Assembly: GCF_019966515.1 (NCBI RefSeq)
Contig: NZ_JAIMIB010000018.1
Span: forward strand, 1-64,000
Length of the DNA stretch: 64,000 nt
Direction of reading: 5' to 3'
Source: Roseovarius aestuarii
Lineage (GTDB): Bacteria; Pseudomonadota; Alphaproteobacteria; Rhodobacterales; Rhodobacteraceae
The position numbers were made by a program, and so were the translations under genes. The notes under the pieces were generated by a model, which was not told the origin of the DNA, searched no databases, and was given only the letters and a program-made list of their open reading frames with translations. Numbering within the stretch: the first letter of the stretch is position 1; every line of letters starts with the position of its first letter. Shown piece by piece: positions 54,803 to 63,468 of the stretch.

Positions 54803-55915
54803 TCAGAACTCCACCACCGCGCGAATGGATTTTCCTTCGTGCATCAGATCAAACCCATGGTTGATCTCTTCCAGTTTCAGGTTGTGGGTGATCATCGGAT
54901 CAATCTCGATCTTGCCCTGCATGTACCAGTCGACGATCTTAGGTACATCCGTGCGCCCTGACGCCCCGCCAAATGCAGTGCCGCGCCAGACCCGGCCGGT
55001 GACAAGCTGGAAGGGGCGCGTGGCAATTTCCTGCCCGGCCCCCGCAACGCCAATGATGATGCTTTCGCCCCAGCCCTTATGGGCGCTTTCCAGCGCTTGG
55101 CGCATGACGTTCACATTGCCCGTGGCGTCAAAGGTGTAATCACCGCCACCACCGGTCAGTTCGACGAGATGGGCAACGATATCGCCATCAACTTTGGTGG
55201 GGTTAACGAAATCGGTCATGCCGAAGTGGCGGGCCATCTCGGCCTTGCCGTCATTTACATCCACACCGACAATTTGATCGGCTCCCGCCAATCGCAGGCC
55301 TTGGATGACATTCAGGCCGATGCCGCCCAGGCCAAACACGATCCCGGTCGAGCCAATTTCGACCTTGGCGGTATTGATTACGGCACCAATGCCCGTGGTC
55401 ACGCCACAGCCGATATAGCAAATCTTGTCGAACGGTGCGTCCTTGCGCACTTTGGCCAGTGCAATCTCGGGCACAACCGTGTGATTGGCGAAGGTCGAGC
55501 ACCCCATGTAATGATGTATCGGCGTGCCATCGAGCATCGAAAACCGCGTTGTGCCGTCTGGCAGTAGCCCTTGCCCCTGGGTCGCCCGTACCTTCTGGCA
55601 CAGGTTGGTCTTGGGGTTCAGACAGTATTCGCATTCGCGGCATTCGGCCGTATAAAGCGGGATCACATGGTCGCCCACTTCAAGCGAGGTCACGCCCTCG
55701 CCCAACTCAACCACCACACCGGCGCCCTCATGACCCAAAATGGCGGGGAAAATGCCCTCTGGGTCGTCGCCCGAACGGGTAAACTCATCCGTATGACACA
55801 GGCCCGTCGCCTTGATCTCCACCAGGACCTCACCAGCCTTCGGGCCGTCCAGTAGAACGTCCATAATCTCAAGCGGTTTGCCGGCCTCAAGGGCTACGGC
55901 GGCGCGTGTGCGCAT
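54803..55915 (-). CDS. frmA: S-(hydroxymethyl)glutathione dehydrogenase
   Basis: The 370-residue class III zinc alcohol dehydrogenase oxidises the glutathione adduct of formaldehyde with NAD. It has the catalytic-zinc region [19 protein letters not shown], the structural-zinc cysteines in AECRECEYC...TNLC, and the NAD-binding [12 protein letters not shown]. The ATG at 55915 has GGAG 9 bases upstream; an upstream in-frame start would add six residues. It is the first gene of the frmA-fghA-cytochrome-xoxF run. In Paracoccus the equivalent is flhA. Confidence 0.95.
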   Translation of the reverse strand: MRTRAAVALEAGKPLEIMDVLLDGPKAGEVLVEIKATGLCHTDEFTRSGDDPEGIFPAILGHEGAGVVVELGEGVTSLEVGDHVIPLYTAECRECEYCLNPKTNLCQKVRATQGQGLLPDGTTRFSMLDGTPIHHYMGCSTFANHTVVPEIALAKVRKDAPFDKICYIGCGVTTGIGAVINTAKVEIGSTGIVFGLGGIGLNVIQGLRLAGADQIVGVDVNDGKAEMARHFGMTDFVNPTKVDGDIVAHLVELTGGGGDYTFDATGNVNVMRQALESAHKGWGESIIIGVAGAGQEIATRPFQLVTGRVWRGTAFGGASGRTDVPKIVDWYMQGKIEIDPMITHNLKLEEINHGFDLMHEGKSIRAVVEF

Positions 55916-56081
55916 GGGGAATACTCCGTTCAAAATGATTCAGTGCCGGTCCCCCGGCTGACCTAAATAGCGTATAGGCGCGCGCTCGTGTCCGGCAATT
56001 AAGACATTGGTTGGTATTGGTCCCCGTAGACATCGGCACCGACCCCGCTACACTTCTGTTTCAATCGGAAGGAGACCTGAC

Positions 56082-56699
56082 ATGCGTATCGCTTTTTGCA
56101 TTCTTGCCGGCATTGTGGCGGCCATTTCGGTTGGTCCGGCACCGGCGGCGGATTTTTCCGATCCCGAATGGCCCTGCATCCAGCGCAAGGTGGAACGTTT
56201 GTCGCTGGGTATCATGTGGGCCCAACCGGTACCCGACGGTCCCTTGCCCGACGATCTGCGTGAGGTCGCACAGGATCTTGTAGGTACGCTGGTCCTGCGC
56301 CGTGTTCCGATCGAGGATGCGGAAACGCTGATCGATCAGTTCGTTGCGGAAACACCCAGGGCAGATAACGGCGTGCTCGGGCAAATCTTCCGCGATGTCT
56401 TCACACGGATCGACAATGAACGCGCACGGCTGATCGGTGGCATCTCGCGTTATTCCCTGGCGCAGATTGACGCCGCCAGGCGGATTGACGACCTGCGGGT
56501 CAAGATGGACTTGTTGATGGCGCAGGACGAACCCGATTTCGACCAGGTCGACGAGATCGAAGAGCAGCTTGACTGGGATCAGCGGATTTACCGTGACCGC
56601 CAGCAATCACTGACCTATGTCTGCGAAACACCGGTACTGATGGAAAAGCGCGCCTATTCAATCGCACAAGCGCTGGCGAAGCATCTGGACGCACCGTGA
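56082..56699 (+). CDS. Exported hypothetical protein
   Basis: GGAAGGAG in front of ATG 56082 gives 205 residues with a signal peptide (about 1-22, ending APAAD). The mature part is charged and mostly helical, with a likely coiled-coil stretch at about residues 130-165 (RRIDDLRVKMDLLMAQDE...VDEIEEQLDWDQRIY). I do not recognise the family. It is divergent from frmA, so it may be part of the methanol/formaldehyde response. Confidence 0.8.
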   Translation: MRIAFCILAGIVAAISVGPAPAADFSDPEWPCIQRKVERLSLGIMWAQPVPDGPLPDDLREVAQDLVGTLVLRRVPIEDAETLIDQFVAETPRADNGVLGQIFRDVFTRIDNERARLIGGISRYSLAQIDAARRIDDLRVKMDLLMAQDEPDFDQVDEIEEQLDWDQRIYRDRQQSLTYVCETPVLMEKRAYSIAQALAKHLDAP

Positions 56700-56738
56700 A
56701 ATCTTGACGAACTTTGCCAAAACACCCAATTTTCCCTT

Positions 56739-56978
56739 ATGGCTACGATGAACGTCTGCCTCCCGCACCCGATGAAAGACTGGGTGGAGTCGCGCACCAA
56801 AAATGGCCGCTACAGTAATGTCAGCGACTGTGTCCGTGACCTCATTCGTCGGGATCAGTTTCGCCAGCAGGCAATCGAAGAGATGCAAGGTGTGATCGAG
56901 GACGGTCTGAACAGCGGCGAGGCGCGGAGCTTTGATATGTCTGCCTATCTTCTGGACAAGACCGCCGGAGCAGGCTGA
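56739..56978 (+). CDS. parD: ParD-family antitoxin
   Basis: The 79-residue protein is a ribbon-helix-helix antitoxin: N-terminal MNVCLPHPMKDWVESR, the NVSDCVRDLIRRDQ helices, and an acidic C-terminal tail that would neutralise the toxin. ATG 56739 or 56748 could be used. The following ParE frame is damaged. No obvious Shine-Dalgarno site is seen. Confidence 0.88.
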   Translation: MATMNVCLPHPMKDWVESRTKNGRYSNVSDCVRDLIRRDQFRQQAIEEMQGVIEDGLNSGEARSFDMSAYLLDKTAGAG

Positions 56979-57269
56979 GTAAACCCTGAGATCAGGCTGC
57001 GCCCGCAAGCCATTGCCGATATCTGGATCTACACCGAAACCAACTTAGGATCCGCCCAGGCGGTCACCCATCTGACTGCGCTGGACGCAGCGTTCAGCCT
57101 GTTGGCAGAGTTTCCCGAAATCACCCGCAAACGCGACGGGTTCACGCCGCCCGTACATATCCATCCCCACCGCGAACATCCGGTGATCTATCGGCGCGCT
57201 GAATGGGGCATCGACATCCTGCGTATCATGCATAAACGCACCAACTGGTCAGAATTGTTGACCGAGTAG
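56979..57269 (+). pseudogene. parE: ParE toxin reading frame without a usable start
   Basis: From ATC 56991 the frame reads IRLRPQAIADIWIYTETNL, then SAQAVTHLTALDAAFSLLAE and HREHPVIYRRAEWGIDILRI to a TAG at 57267, clearly a ParE toxin of about 92 codons. No ATG, GTG or TTG start lies near its N-terminus. Just before it, CTGAGTAAACCCTGAG would read (M)SKPE if one T (56987) were removed and the first codon were ATG. The frame is the same as that of ParD, directly after its TGA. It is thus probably inactivated by an insertion and a start-codon change, or relies on a non-standard start or read-through. Confidence 0.75.
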
Positions 57270-57415
57270 GTTTGGGTGAATCAATGGCCCATCGTGGTTG
57301 AACAATAGGCTGATCATTTTTGAGGCCGACAATCCGATATCTCGGTCTTGATCGACTGCTATGCTGCACACATCTAAGGTGTTCGTTGTAACGACTGCTT
57401 TGAATTTACCGTCCG

Positions 57416-57784
57416 TTAAGCCTTGGAATAGTCGCGTATAACGTAGTGCTTGGTTGTAGTTTCAATCACATTCCAAAAACCAGAAAACCCGTTTGGGATA
57501 AGAAAAGCATCTCCGCCGCGGAAAGTTTGGATGTCGCCGTCGTCAGATATCAGTTCTACGTGACCAGAAATGATGTAGCAGAATTCGTCACGGTCCGAGA
57601 ATGCAATCCATTTACCTGGTGTGCTGGTCCAGGTCCCTGACAGAAGGCTGCCATCAGGGCTGACAAACAACGACCTCGTCTCATGTTGCGGATCGCCTTC
57701 GACCACGCGGTCAGGTAAATCCGCAAGCCGACGGTTTGTGGTCGTTCCGCCGTCGAGCTGAAAGTTAATCACATTGGGCGCCAT
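57416..57784 (-). CDS. Cupin-domain protein (DUF861-like)
   Basis: The 122-residue protein is a small single-domain cupin (GTWTSTPGKWIAFSDRDEFCYIISGHVELI and GDAFLIPNGFSGFWNVIE), similar to the EutQ/ureidoglycolate-hydrolase-type cupin 3 group. The usual metal-binding His set is incomplete, as is common in that group. It is near the FAD oxidase and SnoaL genes on the same strand and may belong with them. Confidence 0.83.
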   Translation of the reverse strand: MAPNVINFQLDGGTTTNRRLADLPDRVVEGDPQHETRSLFVSPDGSLLSGTWTSTPGKWIAFSDRDEFCYIISGHVELISDDGDIQTFRGGDAFLIPNGFSGFWNVIETTTKHYVIRDYSKA

Positions 57785-57907
57785 GCTCTTCGCACTCCTG
57801 GTTCATTGCTGCTCTAAAGCAGATCGTTACCGTGTTCTTGGGTGCGCGGGGCAAATTTAGCGCCACGCTCTTCGATGGCCACCCTCAAGGCCGCCCACGC
57901 CCAAAGC

Positions 57908-59308
57908 CTACAGGATTTCATCCTTTAAATAGTAATACGGGTACATTACGCGCTGCCCGAGCCGCCTGAATGGCGTCAGGATGCCGTGACTTGGCAACGC
58001 CGAGTTGAAGATCGGCAGTTCAGGATCAAGCTTCTTGCCAGCAACGAGCTGTGCAAGCCTTTTGCCCGCCTGAGCCGAATACATCACGCCATTGCCACCA
58101 TAGCCCATAGCGTAGAAGACCGTGCGATCAGGGTCAGGTTGATAGATGCGCGGCATCATGTCGTGGCTGACATCCACCCATCCCCACCAGGAATAGTCCA
58201 GATCGATATCGGTCAGTGCCGGGAATTTACGGTGCAGGCCCTTGCGAAGCAGCGCAAGGTGTTTGGGGTTTTCCGCGTCTCTGCCGGTGATGGCGCTTCG
58301 ACTTCCGATCTGAACACGACCATCCGGCAAATATCGATAATAGTGCCGCAGCGTCCGCGTATCCGTTAGCGGTGAATGCGTTTGGAAGCCACATTCCGCT
58401 TTTTCGTCGTCCGTCAGTGGACGCGTCACGATCGAGTTTGACAGTATCGGCATCAGCCGATGCTTGGTCCGATAGTTCAGACCGGGCGGTGTGTATCCCG
58501 CCGTGGCCAGAGCTACGGCCTTTGCACGGACTGTCCCCCCAGGTGTCGTCAGATGATGCACCCCGTCTTTCACTCTCCAGCCCATGACCGGACTGGCGGT
58601 GTGAACAGCAGCGCCTAGTTTCCGGGCGAGCCGAACATAACTGAACGCCAGCTTGCCGGCGTGAATGCACGTCCCGTCGGGTTCCCACATGGCACCGTGC
58701 GCTTCCTGATCACGCAAATGATTTTCATGAAGCTCTTCGCGCCCGATCACACGGCTACCATAGCCGAATGTGTCGTTCAGAAGCTGGCTCTCCTTCTCGA
58801 GGACGGGCATGACCTTGGCGCGGTGCGCCAGATAGAAATGACCGCCGGGCTGAGGATCACAGTCAACATCATCGGACCCGATCAGATCATTAAACAGCTC
58901 AAAGGCTTCGCAGACTTCGGCATGCATCTTCTTTGCAATGTCAACGCCCCAACGCTGAATCCACTGCGATCGTTTCAACCGCCCGGATGAAATCTGAGCC
59001 TGTCCTCCATTGCGAGTCGAGCAGCCCCAGGATACCGTATTAGCCTCCAGAACGGTCGCCTTTATGCCGTGTTCTTTGGCCAGATGTATGGCCGTCGACA
59101 GCCCGGTATAACCGGATCCGATGACAACGACATCAGCGTCGATGTCCCCAGATACAGGACCATCGTCTTCGGGCGGGTTACCGGCCGTTCCAATCCAATA
59201 AGTTGGCGCATGATCGCGGTTGTGCCCCGGGCCAGCATCAACCATGGGATCATATTTCGGATCATAAGATGCTTTGGGCCAGTGTCGGGGGCGTAATTTA
59301 TCAGGCAT
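57908..59308 (-). CDS. FAD-dependent amine oxidase (DAO/PuuB-like)
   Basis: This flavoprotein of 466 residues has the FAD-binding VVIGSGYTGLSTAIHLAKEHG at about residue 65, GGNGVMYSAQAG near the C-terminus and the overall shape of gamma-glutamylputrescine oxidase-like proteins. I prefer ATG 59308, spaced well from GAGGG; ATG 59317 sits right against it. The substrate would be an amine or amino acid. It is followed by the SnoaL-like gene upstream and the cupin downstream, forming a small minus-strand group. Confidence 0.85.
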   Translation of the reverse strand: MPDKLRPRHWPKASYDPKYDPMVDAGPGHNRDHAPTYWIGTAGNPPEDDGPVSGDIDADVVVIGSGYTGLSTAIHLAKEHGIKATVLEANTVSWGCSTRNGGQAQISSGRLKRSQWIQRWGVDIAKKMHAEVCEAFELFNDLIGSDDVDCDPQPGGHFYLAHRAKVMPVLEKESQLLNDTFGYGSRVIGREELHENHLRDQEAHGAMWEPDGTCIHAGKLAFSYVRLARKLGAAVHTASPVMGWRVKDGVHHLTTPGGTVRAKAVALATAGYTPPGLNYRTKHRLMPILSNSIVTRPLTDDEKAECGFQTHSPLTDTRTLRHYYRYLPDGRVQIGSRSAITGRDAENPKHLALLRKGLHRKFPALTDIDLDYSWWGWVDVSHDMMPRIYQPDPDRTVFYAMGYGGNGVMYSAQAGKRLAQLVAGKKLDPELPIFNSALPSHGILTPFRRLGQRVMYPYYYLKDEIL

Positions 59309-59344
59309 TGTTCCCATCCCTCATCGCACGGATATGGCGCGTTA

Positions 59345-59731
59345 TCAGGTTTTGAACGCAGGACGTGCTTTGCGCAGTGCTTGTTTGACTATGATCTTGC
59401 CGTCGCGCAGCGTGAACAGATCTGCACCTTGTGCCTCAACCCGCATGCCATTTTCGTCGGTTCCCGAAAAAGTCCATTCAGAAACGGCGCGATCTTCGTG
59501 CACAAAGTGACTGTGGTGATCCCAGTGCGCATCTTTCATTGCGGCCCAAACTGCGGAAAAGGCCTGTGCGATAGCATCGGAACCTTCGATTTTTGCACCA
59601 AAAACCTCAGGCCCGCCAACTGTATAGAAAACACAATCATCGGCAAAGCATTTCATGACACTGTCCACATCGTGTCGGTTGAAAGCATCAAATGTGTCTG
59701 CCAAATCTTGAGCTGTCAGCGTTGCGGTCAT
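59345..59731 (-). CDS. SnoaL-like/NTF2-fold protein
   Basis: The 128-residue protein has the NTF2-like cone fold with the pattern FDAFNRHDVDSVMKCFADDCVFYT and a long curved sheet, as in SnoaL-like polyketide cyclases and steroid-isomerase-type proteins. It lies 36 bp from the FAD oxidase gene. The function is not decidable; similar proteins often act as small-molecule isomerases or accessory factors. Confidence 0.83.
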   Translation of the reverse strand: MTATLTAQDLADTFDAFNRHDVDSVMKCFADDCVFYTVGGPEVFGAKIEGSDAIAQAFSAVWAAMKDAHWDHHSHFVHEDRAVSEWTFSGTDENGMRVEAQGADLFTLRDGKIIVKQALRKARPAFKT

Positions 59732-60242
59732 TTTAGAATCCTCCAAACAGCAGATATTTCGTCAATCAGAATTCAGGCAAATCGCCAGATCCTGAGAGGT
59801 GATGTCGTTAGAACTTTTTTTATCTGAACCGCTTGTGTCGATGGCCCAGAGGCTGCCGTCTAATACTATTGATACCAATTTTCAGTAGGGCCAAATAGTG
59901 CGGAAGCACCAGTCCAGATCTGTATCCGGTCCATGCGTGCTACGACAGTTTGATCATCAAACAATTGATTGAACTTGTTGATTTGACCAGCGGCGAAGAA
60001 ACCGAGAACGTCGTACAAACTTCTGTGGCGGCGCCGAAAATGGTAACTATCCTATGATTTGCCAAAGAGGTCGAAGGAGGCGTGGATCTCCCAATAGATA
60101 CGGCGATCGCGAATTTGCGAATCACTGGGGTATAGCGTCGATCAACGAGGTTTAGCCGACATATGAGCGAGCGCAGCGAAAGTCCGGGAAATCCGCTCTG
60201 CAAACTAACGTCGGCTAGCCGTCTCCATTGAACCCGCCCCGG
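59732..60242. other. Gap with decayed DNA
   Basis: About 510 bp without a supportable gene. Plus-strand stretches at 59945-60100 read like broken coding sequence (LIELVDLTSGEETENVV, FAKEVEGGVDLPIDT), but stops and frame changes intervene and I cannot name the source. Confidence 0.4.
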
Positions 60243-61286
60243 TTACTCCCATTCAAGCTCGGTATACGCCACGGTTGCATTTCGCGGGTTAAACAGGTCG
60301 AACAGCTCCCATTTGGACATTTCGCCCGTTGCCACCTTCTCTACCGCTTCCGCCAGGCTATCGCCGCGGGCGATGGCTTCGCGGGTCTCGTCTACCAGCA
60401 CATCAAGATAGCCGGCAAGCGCCCCACCGCCGTCAGGCCAGTCCAGCACCGGACCACCATGGCCGGGCACGATCTGCGTATAACCTTCAATCCCCCGAAG
60501 GTCGGCCAGCACCGACTGCCACCCCAGCACCGACCCGTCCAGCGCCGGCGTGTGGACGTGAAACACCAGATCGCCGGTGAACAGCGTGCCGGTTGTCACA
60601 TCTCCCACCGTCAGGTCCGAGCCGGTATGAGAGCTGGGCCAGGCCCGCAGCTCCAGCACCCGCCCACCCAGATCCAGCGACATGCTGCTTTCAACCGTCA
60701 CATCGGGCAGCAGCACCCTAGTGCCGATAAATGCCTGTTTCCCGATCAGGCGGCCAAAATTATCAAGATAGGTCTGCGCCCGGTCGGTCAGCGCGCGGCT
60801 TAACCCGGCATGGCCAACCACTTCGGCGCCGGCGGCAGCAAAGACCGACGCGCCCAACACGTGATCGGGATGCATATGGGTCAGGATCACATGACTGACC
60901 GGCAGATCGGTCTTGGCCCGAATGGCACGATAGAGGGCCTCGCCTACCTGTGCCGCTCCGCCCGCGTCAATCATCGCAACGGAATCGCCGCCAATTACGA
61001 ACCCCGCATTGCCGACATCACCGCCATTCTCGGGTGCCGCATCGCTGATGACTGCACGATGTGCAAAGACACCCGCAGCGACCTCCTCGACACGGGCAAC
61101 AGGGCCAATGGGTTGGCAGGTTATGGCGCCACGCTCGATCCCCTCGGCCAAAGTCGGTACAGGCGGCCGATCTGCAAGTGCTGCTTCACAAGCGGCAAGC
61201 GCCGACGCTTCATATCCCGGCAGCAAAACCGGGCGGCACAGCGCCGGGTCGGCAACCAGACAGGCCATAATGACGGCTTCAAACAT
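60243..61286 (-). CDS. Quinoprotein relay zinc metallohydrolase (MBL fold)
   Basis: The 347-residue protein has a short N-terminal cysteine-containing segment (MACLVADPALCRP) and a metallo-beta-lactamase domain with HMHPDHVLG, FTGDLVFH and VPGHGGP, the usual His/Asp zinc ligands. It matches the SoxH-related hydrolase family encoded with quinoprotein dehydrogenases. AAGGGG precedes ATG 61286; the longer frame to 61334 is unsupported. It is divergent from the second SoxYZ-like carrier gene, its expected partner. Confidence 0.88.
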   Translation of the reverse strand: MFEAVIMACLVADPALCRPVLLPGYEASALAACEAALADRPPVPTLAEGIERGAITCQPIGPVARVEEVAAGVFAHRAVISDAAPENGGDVGNAGFVIGGDSVAMIDAGGAAQVGEALYRAIRAKTDLPVSHVILTHMHPDHVLGASVFAAAGAEVVGHAGLSRALTDRAQTYLDNFGRLIGKQAFIGTRVLLPDVTVESSMSLDLGGRVLELRAWPSSHTGSDLTVGDVTTGTLFTGDLVFHVHTPALDGSVLGWQSVLADLRGIEGYTQIVPGHGGPVLDWPDGGGALAGYLDVLVDETREAIARGDSLAEAVEKVATGEMSKWELFDLFNPRNATVAYTELEWE

Positions 61287-61458
61287 GGGAAAACCCCTTT
61301 TTTGCTTGCCCCGGCACTTTCTTATTTTTTTCACGTCCGCGCGACCGATCCTTAAGGAGCATTTCAGAAATACGGGTTTTGTGCTAGAGAGCGCGCAACA
61401 GCGCGTCTTTCCGCAATGTTGTGACCCAACCTTGCGCGAAGCGCATTAGGAGGCCGAT

Positions 61459-62256
61459 ATGAAACATCTGATTGCTGCATCCGTGGTGGCATTACTCGCT
61501 CAGGGTGCATTTGCGCAGGATAATCCGCTGACCGAAAGCCCCACTTGGGAGGATCTTCGGGTAGACCTGATTGGAGAGGTAACACCGCAGGATGGGTCTG
61601 GGCTGTTTGAGATTGACGCCCCCTACCGCGCCCATGATGCCGCGACAGTACCGATCCGCATTCACCAGAGCGAAGATGCCACCCCGATCCGCGAGGCGAT
61701 GCTGGTGATTGATGAAAACCCGGCCCCGATGGCGGCGGACCTGACTTTCGGGGATGCCATGGCCCCGCTGGATTTCGAACTTCGCGTGCGGGTGAATCAG
61801 TATTCCAACGTGCGTCTCGTCGCCGAGACAGAGACCGGCACCTATATGAGCGGGCGTTTCGTGAAAGCTTCAGGTGGGTGCTCTGCCCCGGCCTCCCGCG
61901 ATCCCGAAGTGGCGCTGGCCAATATGGGCAAGATGCGACTGAAAACCTTTGACGACGCGCCCAAGATGTCGGGCCAACGGCGTGAGGCGCAAATCATGAT
62001 CCGCCATCCCAACTATTCCGGGCTGCAGCGCGATCAGGTGACGCAGCTGTTCATCTCGGCGCATTTCATCGAAGAGATGGAAGTATTCCAAGGTGAAGAG
62101 AAGCTCTTTACCCTCACGGGCGGCATCTCGGTCAGCGAGAACCCGGTGTTCCGCTTCGGCTATCGCGATAACGGTGCGCCGACGATCCGCGTACGCGCGG
62201 TGGACACTGAAGGGAATGTGTTCGATCAAACACTGCCCAAATTCGCCGAAAGCTGA
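61459..62256 (+). CDS. Quinoprotein dehydrogenase-associated SoxYZ-like carrier, copy 2
   Basis: This 265-residue protein has a signal peptide (about 1-20, ending GAFAQ), then SoxY- and SoxZ-like domains like copy 1 at 48686. The cysteine motif GGCSAPASRDPEVALANMG near residue 137 matches GACAAPPGTDPEVALATLG in copy 1. A clean GGAGG lies just before the ATG. It is divergent from the relay hydrolase with about 170 bp between, a shared control region. Confidence 0.9.
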   Translation: MKHLIAASVVALLAQGAFAQDNPLTESPTWEDLRVDLIGEVTPQDGSGLFEIDAPYRAHDAATVPIRIHQSEDATPIREAMLVIDENPAPMAADLTFGDAMAPLDFELRVRVNQYSNVRLVAETETGTYMSGRFVKASGGCSAPASRDPEVALANMGKMRLKTFDDAPKMSGQRREAQIMIRHPNYSGLQRDQVTQLFISAHFIEEMEVFQGEEKLFTLTGGISVSENPVFRFGYRDNGAPTIRVRAVDTEGNVFDQTLPKFAES

Positions 62257-62417
62257 CCGGTATCCACTATTGCAAAAGTAAAATGCAGGGCTGCGTTTCC
62301 GAGGGCAAAATGTGGAGCGAGGACCGCTGAACCACGGTTCTATCAACATCGTTTTCTTGTAGTGCGGTTATTTAGACCGTGCTCTACAAGACCCGGTCTG
62401 TTTCGATGGTCCGTGTC

Positions 62418-62780
62418 TTATTGCTGAAAACACAAGATTTCCGCTTCGGCCTGTGCCCGGCGCAAATTGGCGACAATTTCCTTGGCCATGGCGGCGGTGC
62501 GGAAGATCGACATACGTTCGCCCCCGGTCAGCTGCATCGACAGAACCGTTTCCGCCTCGACATACTGATCATAGGTCAGGATCGTGGCGATATGGTCGAT
62601 CGAGCAGGCGCATTTCAGCAGAATGTCACGCTCCTGCCCGTTTGCCGCCATACAGCCGAAGACATAGTCGGCCCGTGCCGCCGTCGGATAATCATTCAGC
62701 CGCTCGGCCACGGTTTGCCCATTTGCCATGCTGCCGACAGCCAGCAGCCCGGCCAATACCAGGCCTGCCCTGCCAATCAT
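62418..62780 (-). CDS. Small exported protein of methanol cluster
   Basis: The 120-residue protein has a signal peptide (about 1-22, ending SMANGQ) and conserved-looking cysteines in VFGCMAANGQ and KCACSIDHIA, plus one near the C-terminus (EILCFQQ). I recall similar small proteins beside quinoprotein dehydrogenase genes. It overlaps the upstream gene by 4 bp (ATGA). Function unknown. Confidence 0.8.
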   Translation of the reverse strand: MIGRAGLVLAGLLAVGSMANGQTVAERLNDYPTAARADYVFGCMAANGQERDILLKCACSIDHIATILTYDQYVEAETVLSMQLTGGERMSIFRTAAMAKEIVANLRRAQAEAEILCFQQ

Positions 62781-63421
62781 TGAGCAGCCTCCATCCCATG
62801 CAATGTCAGCGCATTGCGATAGCTTAGCCCATCCTGATCACCCGGCGCGCTGGCTTCAAGCGACAGGTACCAGCCCGGCACGTCTTCAGACATGGTGAAG
62901 GTCAGGGCCAGATCGGCATAGCCACGCAGCTTCTCGCGGTTTTTGTCGTTTTCAAACGGTCTCAATGTCACGGTTTTGACGGCGATATCCCGGCCATTAT
63001 AGGAGAGGGTGGCATCGTTCACCGGGGCATCCTGCACCAGTGAATCCTTGATACGGTTGCGGATGTAGAACGGGCTGCCGCCCGCCTCCTGCGCGACGTC
63101 TCGCAACACGGTTTCCACGAAATACATGATCACCGGATTGCCAACCGTCGCCGGGAACTGACCAAGATTGCGGTGCCTGGTGTCCTTCACAAAACGCAGC
63201 CGCGCCATGTCCTCGGGTTCAAAACGCAATTCAATACCGCCGGTATTGCGGTCGGCATATTCGGCATTGCCGTCAATCGCCACCTCGCGGCCATAAAGCA
63301 GCATTTCATCGCGTGGCAGCCCGTCCAGCGTGCCCATGCGGAATATCAGGTCATAGGGCTGTTCTGCTGCCGCCGGGACAGCCAGAAACAAAGTGAGAAG
63401 CAATGCGCGCAGATATGTCAT
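62777..63421 (-). CDS. Exported hypothetical protein of methanol cluster
   Basis: The start at 63421 gives 214 residues with a signal peptide (LRALLLTLFLAVPAAAE). The mature part is a mixed beta/alpha domain without a motif I know. It overlaps the next gene by 4 bp and follows the sensor kinase gene by about 48 bp. It is probably periplasmic and part of the quinoprotein relay set. Confidence 0.78.
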   Translation of the reverse strand: MTYLRALLLTLFLAVPAAAEQPYDLIFRMGTLDGLPRDEMLLYGREVAIDGNAEYADRNTGGIELRFEPEDMARLRFVKDTRHRNLGQFPATVGNPVIMYFVETVLRDVAQEAGGSPFYIRNRIKDSLVQDAPVNDATLSYNGRDIAVKTVTLRPFENDKNREKLRGYADLALTFTMSEDVPGWYLSLEASAPGDQDGLSYRNALTLHGMEAAQ

Positions 63422-63468
63422 GTATCCATCCTCTGTTGCCACCCAGCCTAGCCCGCACTGGCGCGAGG

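Noticed and set aside
59940-60203. Minus-strand 87-codon frame in the gap before the relay hydrolase
   Set aside because: No recognisable domain and no ribosome site; the opposite strand looks like decayed coding DNA.
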